Shown here piece by piece: positions 44,053 through 54,896 of a DNA stretch of 64,000 bases. A program made the position numbers and the translations under genes. The stretch covers positions 186,001 to 250,000 of the forward strand of contig JADQAV010000036.1 of the NCBI GenBank assembly GCA_019775845.1, given 5' to 3'. The stretch comes from Myrmaecium sp. VS I D KN 1 (taxonomy: Eukaryota > Ascomycota > Dothideomycetes > Valsariales > Valsariaceae). Each line of letters begins with the position of its first letter. Position 1 is the stretch's first letter. The notes below the pieces were generated by a model, which saw nothing but the letters and a program-made list of their open reading frames with translations, was not told the origin of the DNA and ran no database searches.

Positions 44053-46596
44053 TCACATCGGCACCCGATAAACATCCATAATCCCATCCGCCTCCTCAGG
44101 GGTGAGTTTCATCTCCACCAGCTCCTGCGCCATCTGAGCAACCTCCTCCTCCACCGCGGCATCCAGCACGAAGCCATCGGAGAACGCGACGCGGGTCAAC
44201 GCCACCATATACATATGCGCCGTTCCCGCCAGGCCGCGGAGCTTCTCCTTGACATCCACCACCGCCGGGGGGTCGGCCGACGCCGTCGTCGTCGTCGTCC
44301 CAGCAGGAGGCACCACCACCACCACCACCCCGGTGAGCAGGCGATGCAGGACGCGGACGCAGAGGTTGACGGCGGTGCAGAGCGGCCGTTGGGTCGGGTA
44401 GGCGTGGTCGTACAGCGCGGTGACGGTGCGGTGGAGGAAGCGGATGAGTTTGGCGATGGCGTCGCGGTGGCGGGCGAGGGCGGTGCGGCCGGCGTCGGTG
44501 CGGCTGATGAGATTGAGGAGCTGGAGGACTTGGATGCGGAGGGCGAGGATGGCGGCGGCGGGGTAGGGGATGTCGTGTTGGGGGTCTTCCGGGGCTCGGT
44601 CCGGGTGTTCGGAGAGTAGGTTGGTGAGTCGGGAGAGGAGGGCTTCTTCGTGGGTGTGCTGTTCGTCGGGCTTGGCGGTGGAGGGCAGGATGTGGCCGAA
44701 GGTGGTGGGGAGGACGCTGGTGTTGAGGATGCGGATCATGAGGGAGATGCATTCGATCGGGATGGCTTTGTTGAGCATGAGGAGGATGAAGTTGGGCTGC
44801 GTGTTTTGCCAGAACGTCGTGATGGCGGTTGTGTCGTTGGAGGCGCTCAATGCGATATCCAGGAGGAGAGAGAGACATTGATCCATCTTGACGTGCTTGC
44901 GGAGTAGAATGAGTTTATGTGTGTCTCGTTCGGCGAGCGGTATGATCTTCTGTTGCGCACGAACGAGTGGCATGGCGACGGAATCAAGCAGAGGTTGCGT
45001 GAGGCCAAGGACCTTCTCGACCAATCCATATGCCGCAGAAATCGGTTCCAGCGCGAGGGTATACTGTAGGGCTTCTACGATAATGTATACAGGCTCCAAC
45101 TGTTCGATGTTAGCTGACAGTACCAGAGGCCTGTGGAAATGACTTACGTAAACTTCACTGCAACAATGTTCCCAGATGTCTATGAGTATGTGGCAGAACC
45201 GGAGCGGGAGGTCCTCTTCCGTCTCATCCAGTGATGCATCAAAAAGCTCATCCAGAATGAAGGAGGAGAGCGAGGTTTTAGGAGCAAAAGGACAGTTATA
45301 GAGCGTGAGCTCCTCGAACAGCCGGCCATGTCTTTCGCCTAGTCGATAATTCAATAGTCGTTGGAGGAACTGAGCAGTCATTAGCGCACGGTCAACTCGA
45401 AGTCACGGTGAGAAACGTACTTCGTATCGAGCATCGCCCTTTGCGTAGAGGGCTAACAACGCCGAGTTAAATGGGGGATTAACAAGTGCCGTTTCCTGGG
45501 CCTCTAATGGGGTGGGGGATCCTATCGGCTCGTCAAACTCCAGGGGCCTCACTGGACTATGGTCGACGGCGGCACGCTTCCTTTTCTTGCCTCCCTTCGG
45601 CGTCCCAGCTTTGGATTTTGGCTTGGTCGGAGATACCATGACCATATCATCGTCCTCGAAACCGTCCCGAAATGGGAGGCCCTTCTGCTTTTTAGGCGTC
45701 ATCGGACTCGCTTGAGCAGTTCCGGACCTGCCACCGTCACCATCATTCACTGTCTTCCTGACTCGTCTGCTCTTCTGCGCTTCCCTGACCAGATCGTGCT
45801 GCAGAAACAAATTGCTGTCCTGGACCTTTGCATTGTCTACCCTCAGTCTTTCCAGTTCGGCTTTCAGCTTCGCTGTCTCCTCGGCATGTTTCTGCTGCAT
45901 AAGCGCAGTCTTCTGCTCATTTTCTTTCTTCGCCTTCGTGAGATTGTTTCGGACGATTGCGATCTCGCCAGCCTGCGATGTGGCTCGGTGTTTGGCTTGC
46001 TCCAGCTGCTTCTGCAGATTATGATGCTCAGCCGCAAGCCGTTCTCGCTCTCTCTCAAGCTGATCAAGTCGGGCATATAATTCGTCGGCGGCGGCATGGG
46101 AATCCGCAGGCCCAGCAGCAGTTTCGTACGGTACCGGCTGGTCTCCATTTGCAGGCTGCAGCGATTCTCCGTAAGCTTCGGCGCCTTGAGGGAACCCAGT
46201 GAATCCATCTCCTTGTCCATACCCAGCATCCAGTCCTTGCAGAGAGGCTATGTCGTTGTGGTCACCCTGCATCCAATTCTGCAGCCCTGGAGCCTCCCCG
46301 AATTCGCGAGGTACGCCGTATGTAGTCGCATGGTTATCTAGATCGATGACCGTCTCTTCTTCGAACTCATGATCGGAGGATGGCGGTCCTATAACCTCCA
46401 CCAGAGGCCTGTTGACATGAAGCCGACGCTCAAAAGGGCCATTGCCGATCGCCTTCGCATTCGCTTCGACCTGCGTTACCGCGCCTCTCGTCTGTTGGGT
46501 GGAACGGTCGGCGTTCGCCAGGAGGTCGCGAAGGGTGCTCTCCGGAAGGTCGTCCAGGAAGCCGTCTGGGAATTCGTCGTCGCCATTGTCAGCCAT
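44053..46596 (-). CDS. uvsD: UvsD/ATRIP-like DNA-damage checkpoint protein
   Basis: Predicted partner of the ATR/UvsB kinase that recruits it to RPA-coated single-stranded DNA, nuclear. Exons are 46596-45421, 45369-45148 and 45099-44053, giving 814 residues; introns are 51 and 48 nt with GTACGT and GTAAGT donors. The N terminus is acidic (DDEFPDGFLDDLPESTLRDL), consistent with an RPA-binding motif. A coiled coil spans about residues 165-275, including GEIAIVRNNLTKAKKENEQK. Next come a conserved LPFRDGFEDDDMVMVSPTK block and a KKRKR nuclear signal. The C-terminal half is helical repeat (ATR-binding in ATRIP). The second intron is in frame and lacks a stop, so it could be missed. Assignment to the UvsD/ATRIP family rests on domain order and the LPFRDGF block; sequence conservation in this family is low. 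Confidence 0.8.
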
Positions 46597-47070
46597 GCCA
46601 TTTGCTCGAGCGTCTCCATGGGCTCGGGGCGAGGTGGTTCACTGGACGGGTTATCGCGACTCGAAAACCGATGACCGCGCATCGGCTGAACTTGCATGTG
46701 CTTTTCGGCCTGGGCGCCGGGGACCCAGCAAATCAGATCCAGCAGGGGCCATGACGTTTCGCCCGCATTTCCAACCTCCACCTGCTGGTTTGCTGCCTCA
46801 CAAGCAACTTCGGGCTGTTCCCAGGCGAAACTGAAGTCGCAACAGCGCAGCCGTCCCAAGTTGCTTTTCCGGTCGATACCGCTTCGTGGACCTTCCTTTG
46901 GGTCCCGCTTGTCGCGACGACGTACCTAGTTCCTTTTTTTTTCGCGCTTCATTGGCGTTCCGCCCAAGCCGAGGACAACGTCGCATCGTCAGCTCCGTCA
47001 AACACTACGGCCACGGTGCATCGACGCCCATCTCCTTGTATAGACGCCAAAATATCCGGACACACTCAGC
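46597..47070. promoter_or_regulatory. Divergent promoter of uvsD and CDS1
   Basis: 474 bp separate the two divergent start codons. Pyrimidine-rich patches lie near the CDS1 side, including TTTTTTTT near 46933-46940. No MCB word was found here, in contrast to TOP2 and CDC45. No TATA box is obvious. Confidence 0.45.
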
Positions 47071-48639
47071 ATGCCTCGAAGAGACGTCAAATTCCAGCAC
47101 CGGGGCCCTAGCGGCAACAGTGCTGCCAGGAGACGAGCAAGCAGCAGCATGTCAGAAGTCAGCGAAGCCACTTCTGACCAGGGCAGCAATGGAGCTGTCA
47201 CCAAGACAGAGGTAAAACTCTTCGCAGCAGTTCTCGTTCTCGGAAGGTCCGCAGGTGCTAACATGCAATGCGAACCCAGGATGCTCCGCAGTCCGACTTC
47301 GAGAAGAAGAAGCAGACCTTTATCACACGCACAATTTGGACCTTGATCATGATCGCCATCTTCTTCGGGGCGATATTCGCGGGCCATATATACGTGATCA
47401 TCATTGTCACCGCTGTGCAGATTATCTCGTTCAAGGAGGTCATTGCGATCTCCAACGTCCCGAGCCGTGCGCGGAGCTTGCGCTTCACCAAAACGCTGAA
47501 CTGGTATTTCCTGGGCACGACTATGTACTTTCTGTACGGGGAGAGCGTCATCTACTACTTCAAGCATATCATCCTCGTGGATCGAGTTCTGCTCCCGTTT
47601 GCGGCGCATCACCGCTTCATCAGTTTCTCCCTCTACGTTACCGGTTGGTCGATCGTCTCTTTCCGTCTGCGCAGCAGCTAACAGGGGCACAGGCTTTGTG
47701 TTTTTCGTGGGGTCCCTCCAAAAGGGTCATTACAAATTCCAGTTCACCCAGTTTGCTTGGACGCACATGGCTCTTTGCTTGATTGTGGTCCAGGCTCACT
47801 TCATCATGAACAACATCTTCGAGGGCATGATCTGGTTCTTCCTCCCAGTGTCATTGGTGATCACTAATGATATTTTTGCCTACCTCTGCGGCATTACCTT
47901 TGGGCGAACCCAGCTTATAAAGCTGTCGCCTAAGAAGACCGTTGAAGGTTTCGTGGGCGCATGGTTTTTCACCATTCTTTTCGGCGTCGGGCTGACGAAC
48001 GCCATGATTCGTTACAAATACTTTATCTGCCCGGTCAATGTAAGCGCAGCCACCTGGAGTTCTCTCGACAATGTACTGACAATGGGCAGGACCTCGGCGC
48101 GAACTTCTTTACTGGCTTAGAATGCGATGTAAACCCCGTCTTCATCCCTCACACCTACGTCCTCCCCTTCATCCCGCCCTCGTGGAGCCATCTCCCGTCG
48201 ACCGTCACCTTTGCGCCGATCCAGTTCCACATCCTGGTCTTCGCCACTTTCGCTTCACTGATTGCCCCCTTTGGAGGTTTCTTCGCATCGGGCTTGAAGC
48301 GCAGCTTCAAGATCAAGGACTTTGGCGACAGCATCCCCGGCCACGGTGGCATGACGGACCGCATGGACTGCCAGTTCATCATGGGGTTCTTCGCCTATAT
48401 GTACTACAGCAGTTTCATCGCAACGCACAAGCAGAACGTTGGCAACGTCATCGAAATGGCGATTCAGGGTTTGACTGCAGAGGAGCAGATCGAGCTGGTG
48501 AAGGCTTTGAGCAAGCACCTCGTCAACCAGGGCATCGTGCCGTCGCAGGTAAATCCGCAGCTGTCCATATAAACGCCGTATGACGCTGACTTCGTACCAG
48601 GTCCTTGATTATCTCTCCGGCCAGCTTGCCAAGCGTTAA
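47071..48639 (+). CDS. CDS1: Phosphatidate cytidylyltransferase (CDP-diacylglycerol synthase)
   Basis: ER membrane enzyme converting phosphatidic acid and CTP to CDP-diacylglycerol, precursor of phosphatidylinositol, phosphatidylserine and cardiolipin. Five exons: 47071-47211, 47280-47643, 47693-48039, 48090-48548 and 48601-48639, giving 449 residues, near the yeast size. Introns are 68, 49, 50 and 52 nt. The N terminus is basic and Ser-rich, followed by multiple membrane segments (FITRTIWTLIMIAIFFGAIF, IIIVTAVQIISFKEVIAIS, FFLPVSLVITNDIFAYLCG). The CDP-alcohol signature SGLKRSFKIKDFGDSIPGHG, continuing GMTDRMDC, lies near residues 350-377. The tiny last exon encodes VLDYLSGQLAKR; ignoring its intron would end the protein at VNPQLSI instead. 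Confidence 0.96.
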
Positions 48640-49543
48640 GATGGGGTTGAGATACCCTCGGCGTAAGGGGATATCTCGATACAAAACGGGTGCTTCTACA
48701 TCTTCTTCATGCTCAAGCGTTTGAGCGCGTAGGGCTACGAATTTTCCGCGGCTGGTCTAGTCTGAGACCGGTCTGCACCATTCTTCTTCTTACGGGTCTA
48801 CATATGGTCTCCTTATCGCAAACATAAAATAATGTATATACTCATTTTCCTCCCCTGTCTCCGTTCGGTCTTGGTGTCCCATGGTTCCGCTGTGGTCTTT
48901 TGTCATATACGGCAGAGGAGCTGAGCATGGAGAAGGCTGGGTTAACTGGCAGTGCTATCACGAGCACCGGAGTGTATGTACGAAGGGACGGGGAGGAGGG
49001 GGAGCTGAGGTTTCGCTTAGAAGTGATTATTCCTACTCCATACTGTAAGGTAGCATTGAATGACTCGCCATCCCCTGCGTGCCCTGTATCCCGATGCGCC
49101 CTCATGGGGCCAATGAGGGCGATTCGAGGCGCGCGGGTGCGGAGAAAGAACCGCTACCTCCGTGTGGCTTGTGCTGCACTGCCCGCTCACCCCAACAACC
49201 CCTCACGGCCCCTCCTCAGCTGCAGTGTGGTGATCGAACGCTTTGCTCAGCCGCAGTTGCCCGCCGAGCGCGAGGAGGCCCGGGCATGATGACGGACCCC
49301 CCTTGTCATCATGGCACGGGGGCTACTTACTACATAATGCTTCGCTTGCCCTGCCTGCCTGCATCCTTTGTCTCGGTGAAACATCCATCCTCCTGACCGC
49401 CGACCTTACTTGCTCACTCTCCTCCACTTCCACCCCGCTCATCCTCCTCCTTCCACCTTCCGCCGCGACTTCACCGTCGAAACGTCTATCAAACTACTTT
49501 TGCATATTTCTTCAACAGCGCGATACCTGGAAAGCAAGCCGTC
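48640..49543. other. Intergenic region
   Basis: 904 bp between CDS1 and the glycine-zipper gene. No gene was recognised; short open frames at 48900-49289 have no motifs. The last 150 bp are pyrimidine-rich leader. Confidence 0.5.
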
Positions 49544-50475
49544 ATGTCCGCCCAAGATTACTACGGTGGTGGAGGATATGGTGGTCAGCAGCACCAGCAG
49601 CAGGGCTACGACTACAACCAGCCTCCGCATGCGCAATACGGCGGCGGCGCGCCGCCAGCGGACCAGTACGGAATGGCAGGAAGTCCTTATCCTCAACAAC
49701 ATGTATGTCTGCAACCTCCCAAGCATATACGTACGCAAACAACTAATTATCCACCAGGGCGGATACGCTCCGCCTCCCCACGAGCAATACCCGTCCCACT
49801 CACCCGCCCCTCAAGGCGGCTACCCACCAGCCTCCGGCTACGACCAACAAGGCTACAACCACGGCGGACAGTACCCGCCCTCCCACGAGCAAAGCTACAA
49901 CCAAGGCTACGGCGACCAGAGCCGCGGCGGCCACTCTCCTTACCCACAGCAGTACGGCGCCCAAGCGCCTCCACCGGGCGGTTACGACCAGCAGGCCTAC
50001 CAGCACCAGCAAGGCGGGCAGCAGTACGGTCACGAAGGCGCGCCCGGCGGCGCCGCCGAAGGCGAGCGCGGCCTCGGATCGACGCTCGTTGGCAGCGCCG
50101 GCGGCGCCTTCCTCGGGCACAAGATGGGCGGTGGCGCCCTGGGGACGCTGGGGGGCATGGTGGCGGGCGCGATTGGGGCGAATTTGCTGGATAATAAGCA
50201 TGATAAGTAAGGCGCTACTTATTAACTACTCTTGATTCTGTGTGAGAATGTCCGCTGACTTCTTTGTGCGCTGCAGGAAAAAGAAGGAGAAGAAGCATAA
50301 GCACAAGGAGCATGAGGATGGGCATGGCGGCGCGTATGGTGCGGCGGCGCTGGGTGGGCTGTATGCGCATGAGAAGCATGAGAAGCATGAGAAGCATAAG
50401 CATAAGCATCATCATTCGGGCTCGCATAGCCGGGGCCGTAGCGATAGCTCGTCGTCGAGCAGTGATTCGGATTAG
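49544..50475 (+). CDS. Gly/Tyr/Gln-rich glycine-zipper protein with His/Lys tail
   Basis: 268 residues from exons 49544-49702, 49758-50206 and 50277-50475, with 55- and 70-nt introns. The first 150 residues are low-complexity, rich in Gly, Tyr, Gln and Pro (GYDYNQPPHAQYGGGAPP, with repeated GGY and YDQQ units), resembling phase-separating or prion-like domains. A glycine-zipper region follows (GLGSTLVGSAGGAFLGHKMG, then GALGTLGGMVAGAIGANLL), a motif that forms paired membrane-active helices in stress proteins. The C terminus is Lys/His-rich (HEKHEKHEKHKHKHHH) and ends in Ser/Asp. Exon 2 would terminate at once if the second intron were retained (stop at 50208-50210), dropping the His/Lys tail. 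Similar proteins are common in filamentous fungi with no settled function. Confidence 0.8.
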
Positions 50476-50860
50476 AGCTTTTGAGGAAGCTTGCGCATGA
50501 GCTGATGGCGGAGGGGCAGCTTGTATCCCTGGCTTGTGGTACGGATTTGCAGTCTGCTGCCTACCCGTTTTATGACCGCTTACGAGTACCTACCAACTGG
50601 TCTTGTAGCCTATTCATTTGAATCAACGATTGATCTTGCGTTCTCTTCTGCCATTGCTGCCCAACATTGTGTGAATAAAGTAAGCGTCCTGGACCCTGAG
50701 AATTCGCCAGGACCCTGAACGCCAGCGACCCCGAAAATTCTCCACCTCCACCACCACCAACGGCGATCCAGAAGAACTCCGCGGTCGCCTGTGAAACCTC
50801 TGAAGCCCGTCGCGCACTCTCTCTACTCTGTCTCCCAGCTTCGTCAAGGAGAAGAGCACG
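50476..50860. other. Intergenic region
   Basis: 385 bp between two plus-strand genes; the downstream half is the EMW1 leader. No feature was recognised. Confidence 0.5.
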
Positions 50861-53746
50861 ATGTCCGACTCGCTGATCACATACTACCGGAGCACGTTGC
50901 CAGCCGAGCTCGCGGCCGCTCTCGCCCCGCCGCTGGACAGCCTTGAGAAAGGCGATTTCCTGGCCGTGTTCGAGCACCCGCTGGCCCAGCTGCTGCTTGG
51001 CCACCAAGATAACGAGGCCACCCGGGATATTCACAGACAGGACTACCCGGTCTGGAGTGACTATGTGTTCCGACGGCTGAACGCCATCCTCAGCCAGGCC
51101 CCAGCGGACTCCACCGAGACCACCACCGAGAGCCCGGCGTACCGACAAAATCTCTTCTTCATCCTCGCGCTGGCCGCGCTCCACGCTTTCCTCCAGTCCA
51201 ACTGCACCGGTCCGCCCTTACCGTTCTCCTCAGCATCCATCGTGCTCGGTTCAGCACTCTCCTCAGACACCAACGCCGTCTCCGCGCTCCGAAAAAAACT
51301 GATCGCCTCCCTCTCCGCCGACGGCGTCGCCATCTACCGTCTCACCCCCAACATCGAGCTCTTCAGCCTCACCGACACGATCCTGTCCTGCGCCGCCATC
51401 ACCGAGGGCCGCTCACCCGCCGCGACCTGGGCCCGGTTCCGGACGGACTTATTGCACCAGCGGCTGCTCTCGGAGATCGCGCCGTCGCTGCAGACGGCGA
51501 TTTACGGGCACATCGACGCACTGGACGCCCAAGTCTGGGGTGATCAGACGCTGCCCAAGGAGGTGCGGGTGAGCTACCTGCTGGAGCGCGCGGCGGCGCA
51601 TACGCACCATGGCTTTGACAAGCGGGCGCGGGCGGATTTGGATTTGGCGGCGACGGAGCGCGGGTTTGCGTTTGCGCTGACGGGGTTGCTTGGGAAGCGG
51701 ACGAGGTTTCAGATGAAGGATACGAGTCAGCTGGTTGTGCTGGCGCGCAGTGCGGAGGACACGGTGGGGGTGGAGGAGAGGGTGGATGAGGGGGAGGGGC
51801 AAAAGGAGGAGCAAGCGCGGCCGAAGAATTTGGATCTGAATGATGATACGCTTCTTGAGTCTATTTCCTTCACGGAAAAGACGGCGCAGTCTTCCACGGA
51901 GGTCAAGGAGGACTCGGCACTTCCTGCGACGCTGAGGTCGCTGGATCCTAGTGACCAGCCGATGCTGGCGCCCCTCGACTCTGCGATCCTCCTTCTCCTC
52001 GCCTCCTCCATCACGAACACCTCCCCCGCTGATGGACTGACACGAGAAGAGACTCTTCCATATGCGACCCGCGTCCTGGAGGGCGGCAGTTCGAACTGGC
52101 AGGTGTACACCCAGGCTCTTCTCGTCCGCAGCCGGATCGAGGGCTACCGATCTCGCACCGCCGAGCGCGGTCTGCTCCAACTCCAAGCGCTGGTTGACCA
52201 AGTGATTGCCGATACGACGCCGGATGCATCAACCGCGCCGAAGCAAGACGACCAGGCGCCCACCTCCTTCCTACCACGGACGAAAGAATCCGAGGCTGCG
52301 CCCGTCCACGAACGTTTGCAGTACGTCTTCCAACTGTGCACGCCGCTGCGGTGGGAGCTCGAGGCCGAGCTCGCGTCCCGCTGGGTCAGCGTCGGCGGCC
52401 TGCGGTCCGCGCTGGAGATCTACGAGCGGCTGGAGATGTGGGCGGAGGCGGCGCTGTGCTGGGCGGCCACGGAGCGCGAAGACAAGGCCCGCCGCATGGT
52501 GCGGAAACAGCTGTTCCACGCTACCAATGGAGACGACGACGAGACCGCCAACGACGACGAGGAAACTTGGGAGGGTCCCGCCCGCGACCCGCCTCCGGCA
52601 GACGCTCCGCGTCTCTACTGCATCCTCGGCGACATCGACAAGGAGCCTTCATGGTACGAGAAAGCGTGGGAGGTATCCAACAGCCGGTACGCCCGCGCGC
52701 AGCGCTCGCTGGGGCGGTACTACTTCGCGGCCAAGGACCACCAGCGGGCCGCGAACGCGTACCGCCTCTCCCTCACCGTCAACCAACTCAACGAGGCGAG
52801 CTGGTTCGCGTTCGGGTGCGCCCTGCTCGAGCTCGGCCACTTCTCCCGCGCTGCCGAGGCCTTCTCCCGCGCCGTCCAGCTCGACGACTCCGACGCCGAG
52901 GCCTGGAGCAACTTGGCCGCCGCGCTGTTGCACATGGATCCGGACGACGACGACCGGGAAGAGACCGACGCGCCGCCGTCCGCCCCCGCCCTTGCGGACG
53001 ACGACGACGACGACGTCATCGCCGCTGCCGCCTCACGGCCTCGGCGGGACCCCCAGAAGCGCACGCGCGACGCGCTCGAGGCGCTCAAGCACGCCGCCCG
53101 GCTCAAGTACGACCACCACCGCATCTGGGAGAACGTGCTGACGGTGGCGGCGACGCTGAACCCGCCCTCCTTCGCCGACATCATCGTGGCGCAGCGGCGC
53201 ATCATCGAGCTGCGCGGCGCCGTCGACGGGGAGCGCTGCGTGGACGCGAACGTGCTCGACGCGTTGACCCGGCACGTCGTCGCGTCTGCGGAGGACGCCG
53301 GGTATGACCCGGCGAAACCGGGCATCCCCCGCTTGCTGGTCGAGTTGGTGGACCGGCACGTCGTCCCGCTCATCACGGCGCAGGCGCGGTTGTGGACGGT
53401 GGTGGCGCGGCTGGCGCTGTGGCGGGGACGGCCGGGGACGGCGTTGGAGTGTCAGGAGAAGGCGTGGCGGGCGACGGTGAATAAACCCGGGTGGGAGGTG
53501 GGTGAGGAGAGGGAGTGGGAGGAGGTCGTGGAGGCGACGGTGGGGTTGGTGGATGCGTATGAGAGTTTGGGCCCGCGCGAACGCACGGAGGGGATGGCGG
53601 CGGGGAGTGGCGAGTTGGTCGCGAGGGATTGGCGGTTTAAGGCGAGGAGTGTGGTGAGGGGTGTCATGGGTAGGGGACGCGGGAGTTGGGAGGGCACGGC
53701 GGGGTGGGAGAGGTTGGCGGGGAGGTTGGAGGGGTTGAAGTCGTAG
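50861..53746 (+). CDS. EMW1: TPR protein EMW1/TTC27 family
   Basis: Predicted tetratricopeptide-repeat protein of 961 residues in a single exon. Yeast Emw1 is essential and needed for normal cell-wall integrity; human TTC27 is its counterpart. The N-terminal region is helical (AYRQNLFFILALAALHAFLQ). The family hallmark GLLGKRTRFQMKDTSQLVVL lies near residues 270-290. A Glu/Asp-rich linker follows. The conserved core has LVRSRIEGYRSRTAERGLLQ and PLRWELEAELASRWVSVGGL. TPR units follow around LGDIDKEPSWYEKAWEVSNS, RAQRSLGRYYFAAKDHQRAA and ASWFAFGCALLELGHFSRAA, then FSRAVQLDDSDAEAWSNLAA. An acidic insertion (DPDDDDREE..DDDDDD) splits the repeats before the C-terminal TPRs. The start MSDSLITYY is the first good ATG. 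Confidence 0.9.
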   Translation: MSDSLITYYRSTLPAELAAALAPPLDSLEKGDFLAVFEHPLAQLLLGHQDNEATRDIHRQDYPVWSDYVFRRLNAILSQAPADSTETTTESPAYRQNLFFILALAALHAFLQSNCTGPPLPFSSASIVLGSALSSDTNAVSALRKKLIASLSADGVAIYRLTPNIELFSLTDTILSCAAITEGRSPAATWARFRTDLLHQRLLSEIAPSLQTAIYGHIDALDAQVWGDQTLPKEVRVSYLLERAAAHTHHGFDKRARADLDLAATERGFAFALTGLLGKRTRFQMKDTSQLVVLARSAEDTVGVEERVDEGEGQKEEQARPKNLDLNDDTLLESISFTEKTAQSSTEVKEDSALPATLRSLDPSDQPMLAPLDSAILLLLASSITNTSPADGLTREETLPYATRVLEGGSSNWQVYTQALLVRSRIEGYRSRTAERGLLQLQALVDQVIADTTPDASTAPKQDDQAPTSFLPRTKESEAAPVHERLQYVFQLCTPLRWELEAELASRWVSVGGLRSALEIYERLEMWAEAALCWAATEREDKARRMVRKQLFHATNGDDDETANDDEETWEGPARDPPPADAPRLYCILGDIDKEPSWYEKAWEVSNSRYARAQRSLGRYYFAAKDHQRAANAYRLSLTVNQLNEASWFAFGCALLELGHFSRAAEAFSRAVQLDDSDAEAWSNLAAALLHMDPDDDDREETDAPPSAPALADDDDDDVIAAAASRPRRDPQKRTRDALEALKHAARLKYDHHRIWENVLTVAATLNPPSFADIIVAQRRIIELRGAVDGERCVDANVLDALTRHVVASAEDAGYDPAKPGIPRLLVELVDRHVVPLITAQARLWTVVARLALWRGRPGTALECQEKAWRATVNKPGWEVGEEREWEEVVEATVGLVDAYESLGPRERTEGMAAGSGELVARDWRFKARSVVRGVMGRGRGSWEGTAGWERLAGRLEGLKS

Positions 53747-54896
53747 AGAGTGGAGGGGGGTGGGGATTTCGTGGATGAGATGTTGGAGGGTTTATTGACG
53801 TCTCTGTTAGTTTTAAGAAAATTCAATGATGCTACCTGTTCGTCTCACATCCAGGCCCCTTCTGTTCTCTCCCTTTCTTCCTGCTGAAGCCATGGCAGCC
53901 TGCCCAAGCAACTCTCCGTTCCGCCAGCCAGACGCCCAAGATGTTACGTCCGCGATGAACTGAGCGTTCGAAGTCCTTCGCGAAGAAGAGGAGGATGGGA
54001 GTACAAGAAGCATCTCTATCTCCATCTCCACGTAACATAACGATCCCATGAACACACCAAGCAAGGGAGCCACAAAACGACCGAGACACTCGCCTCCCTT
54101 GATAGAATCAAATACGAAGATGACAGATCATCACAATAATCCGCTTCAAAGCCCAGTGGAGTTTCTCTCACGCAACGACGGAAACGAGAATAACGACGTT
54201 TGAGAAGGACCAGAAGAGGGAAGGATTAGAAGGGGTGCAGAGATGGAGAGAGAGAGGGAGAGAAAAGGGGGAGCTATCGTCGAAACCTCAGGAAGGAGAA
54301 AACTATCGTCCTCGCCAGTCGCAATGAAAGAAATTCAAACTGACAGGGAGATCAACCAAAGGGTAGTGTATCAGTATGCGGTGCTGTCAAAGGTTCTCCT
54401 TTCTCCATTCCTTACTGCGTTTCATCTCGTCTCCTCTCTCGTCACATTTTCCCATCCCCCAAAAACAGAGACAGGAGACGAGCAAGAGAGAAGAGAAAGA
54501 AGCAAAAGCCAAAGGCGAGGCAATCAAAGCACCTCAAGCAAATTGGTAAGAGGCAAACACAAGAGCCATGCTATTGAACGCTTGCTTTCATTCTACACCT
54601 CCAGGCATCATTCGCACGCATGCTATGCTATGCTAACCATGTTCCAAGAAACAAGCAAAGAAAGCAAGAGAAAAGAAAAAAAAGAAAAAAAAAGAGAAAG
54701 GCTTCTTCTTCCCGAAGCCAAACCACAATGAGAAAAGAACAAGGAGAAAAAAGGCGTGTGCACACACACACACACAGAGAGAGAGAGATGAAGAAAGAGA
54801 GAGAGCATGCCAGAGAAACAGTGCGTGGGTGGGTGGTCGGGGGCATCACGGTCATCACAAAACTAAAGGTAGGTACTGTAGGTAAAGGAGACGCAA
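53747..54896. other. Convergent intergenic region
   Basis: 1.15 kb between convergent genes. The sequence is purine-rich with GAGAGA and CACACA simple repeats near 54240-54260 and 54764-54800. No gene was recognised. Confidence 0.55.
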
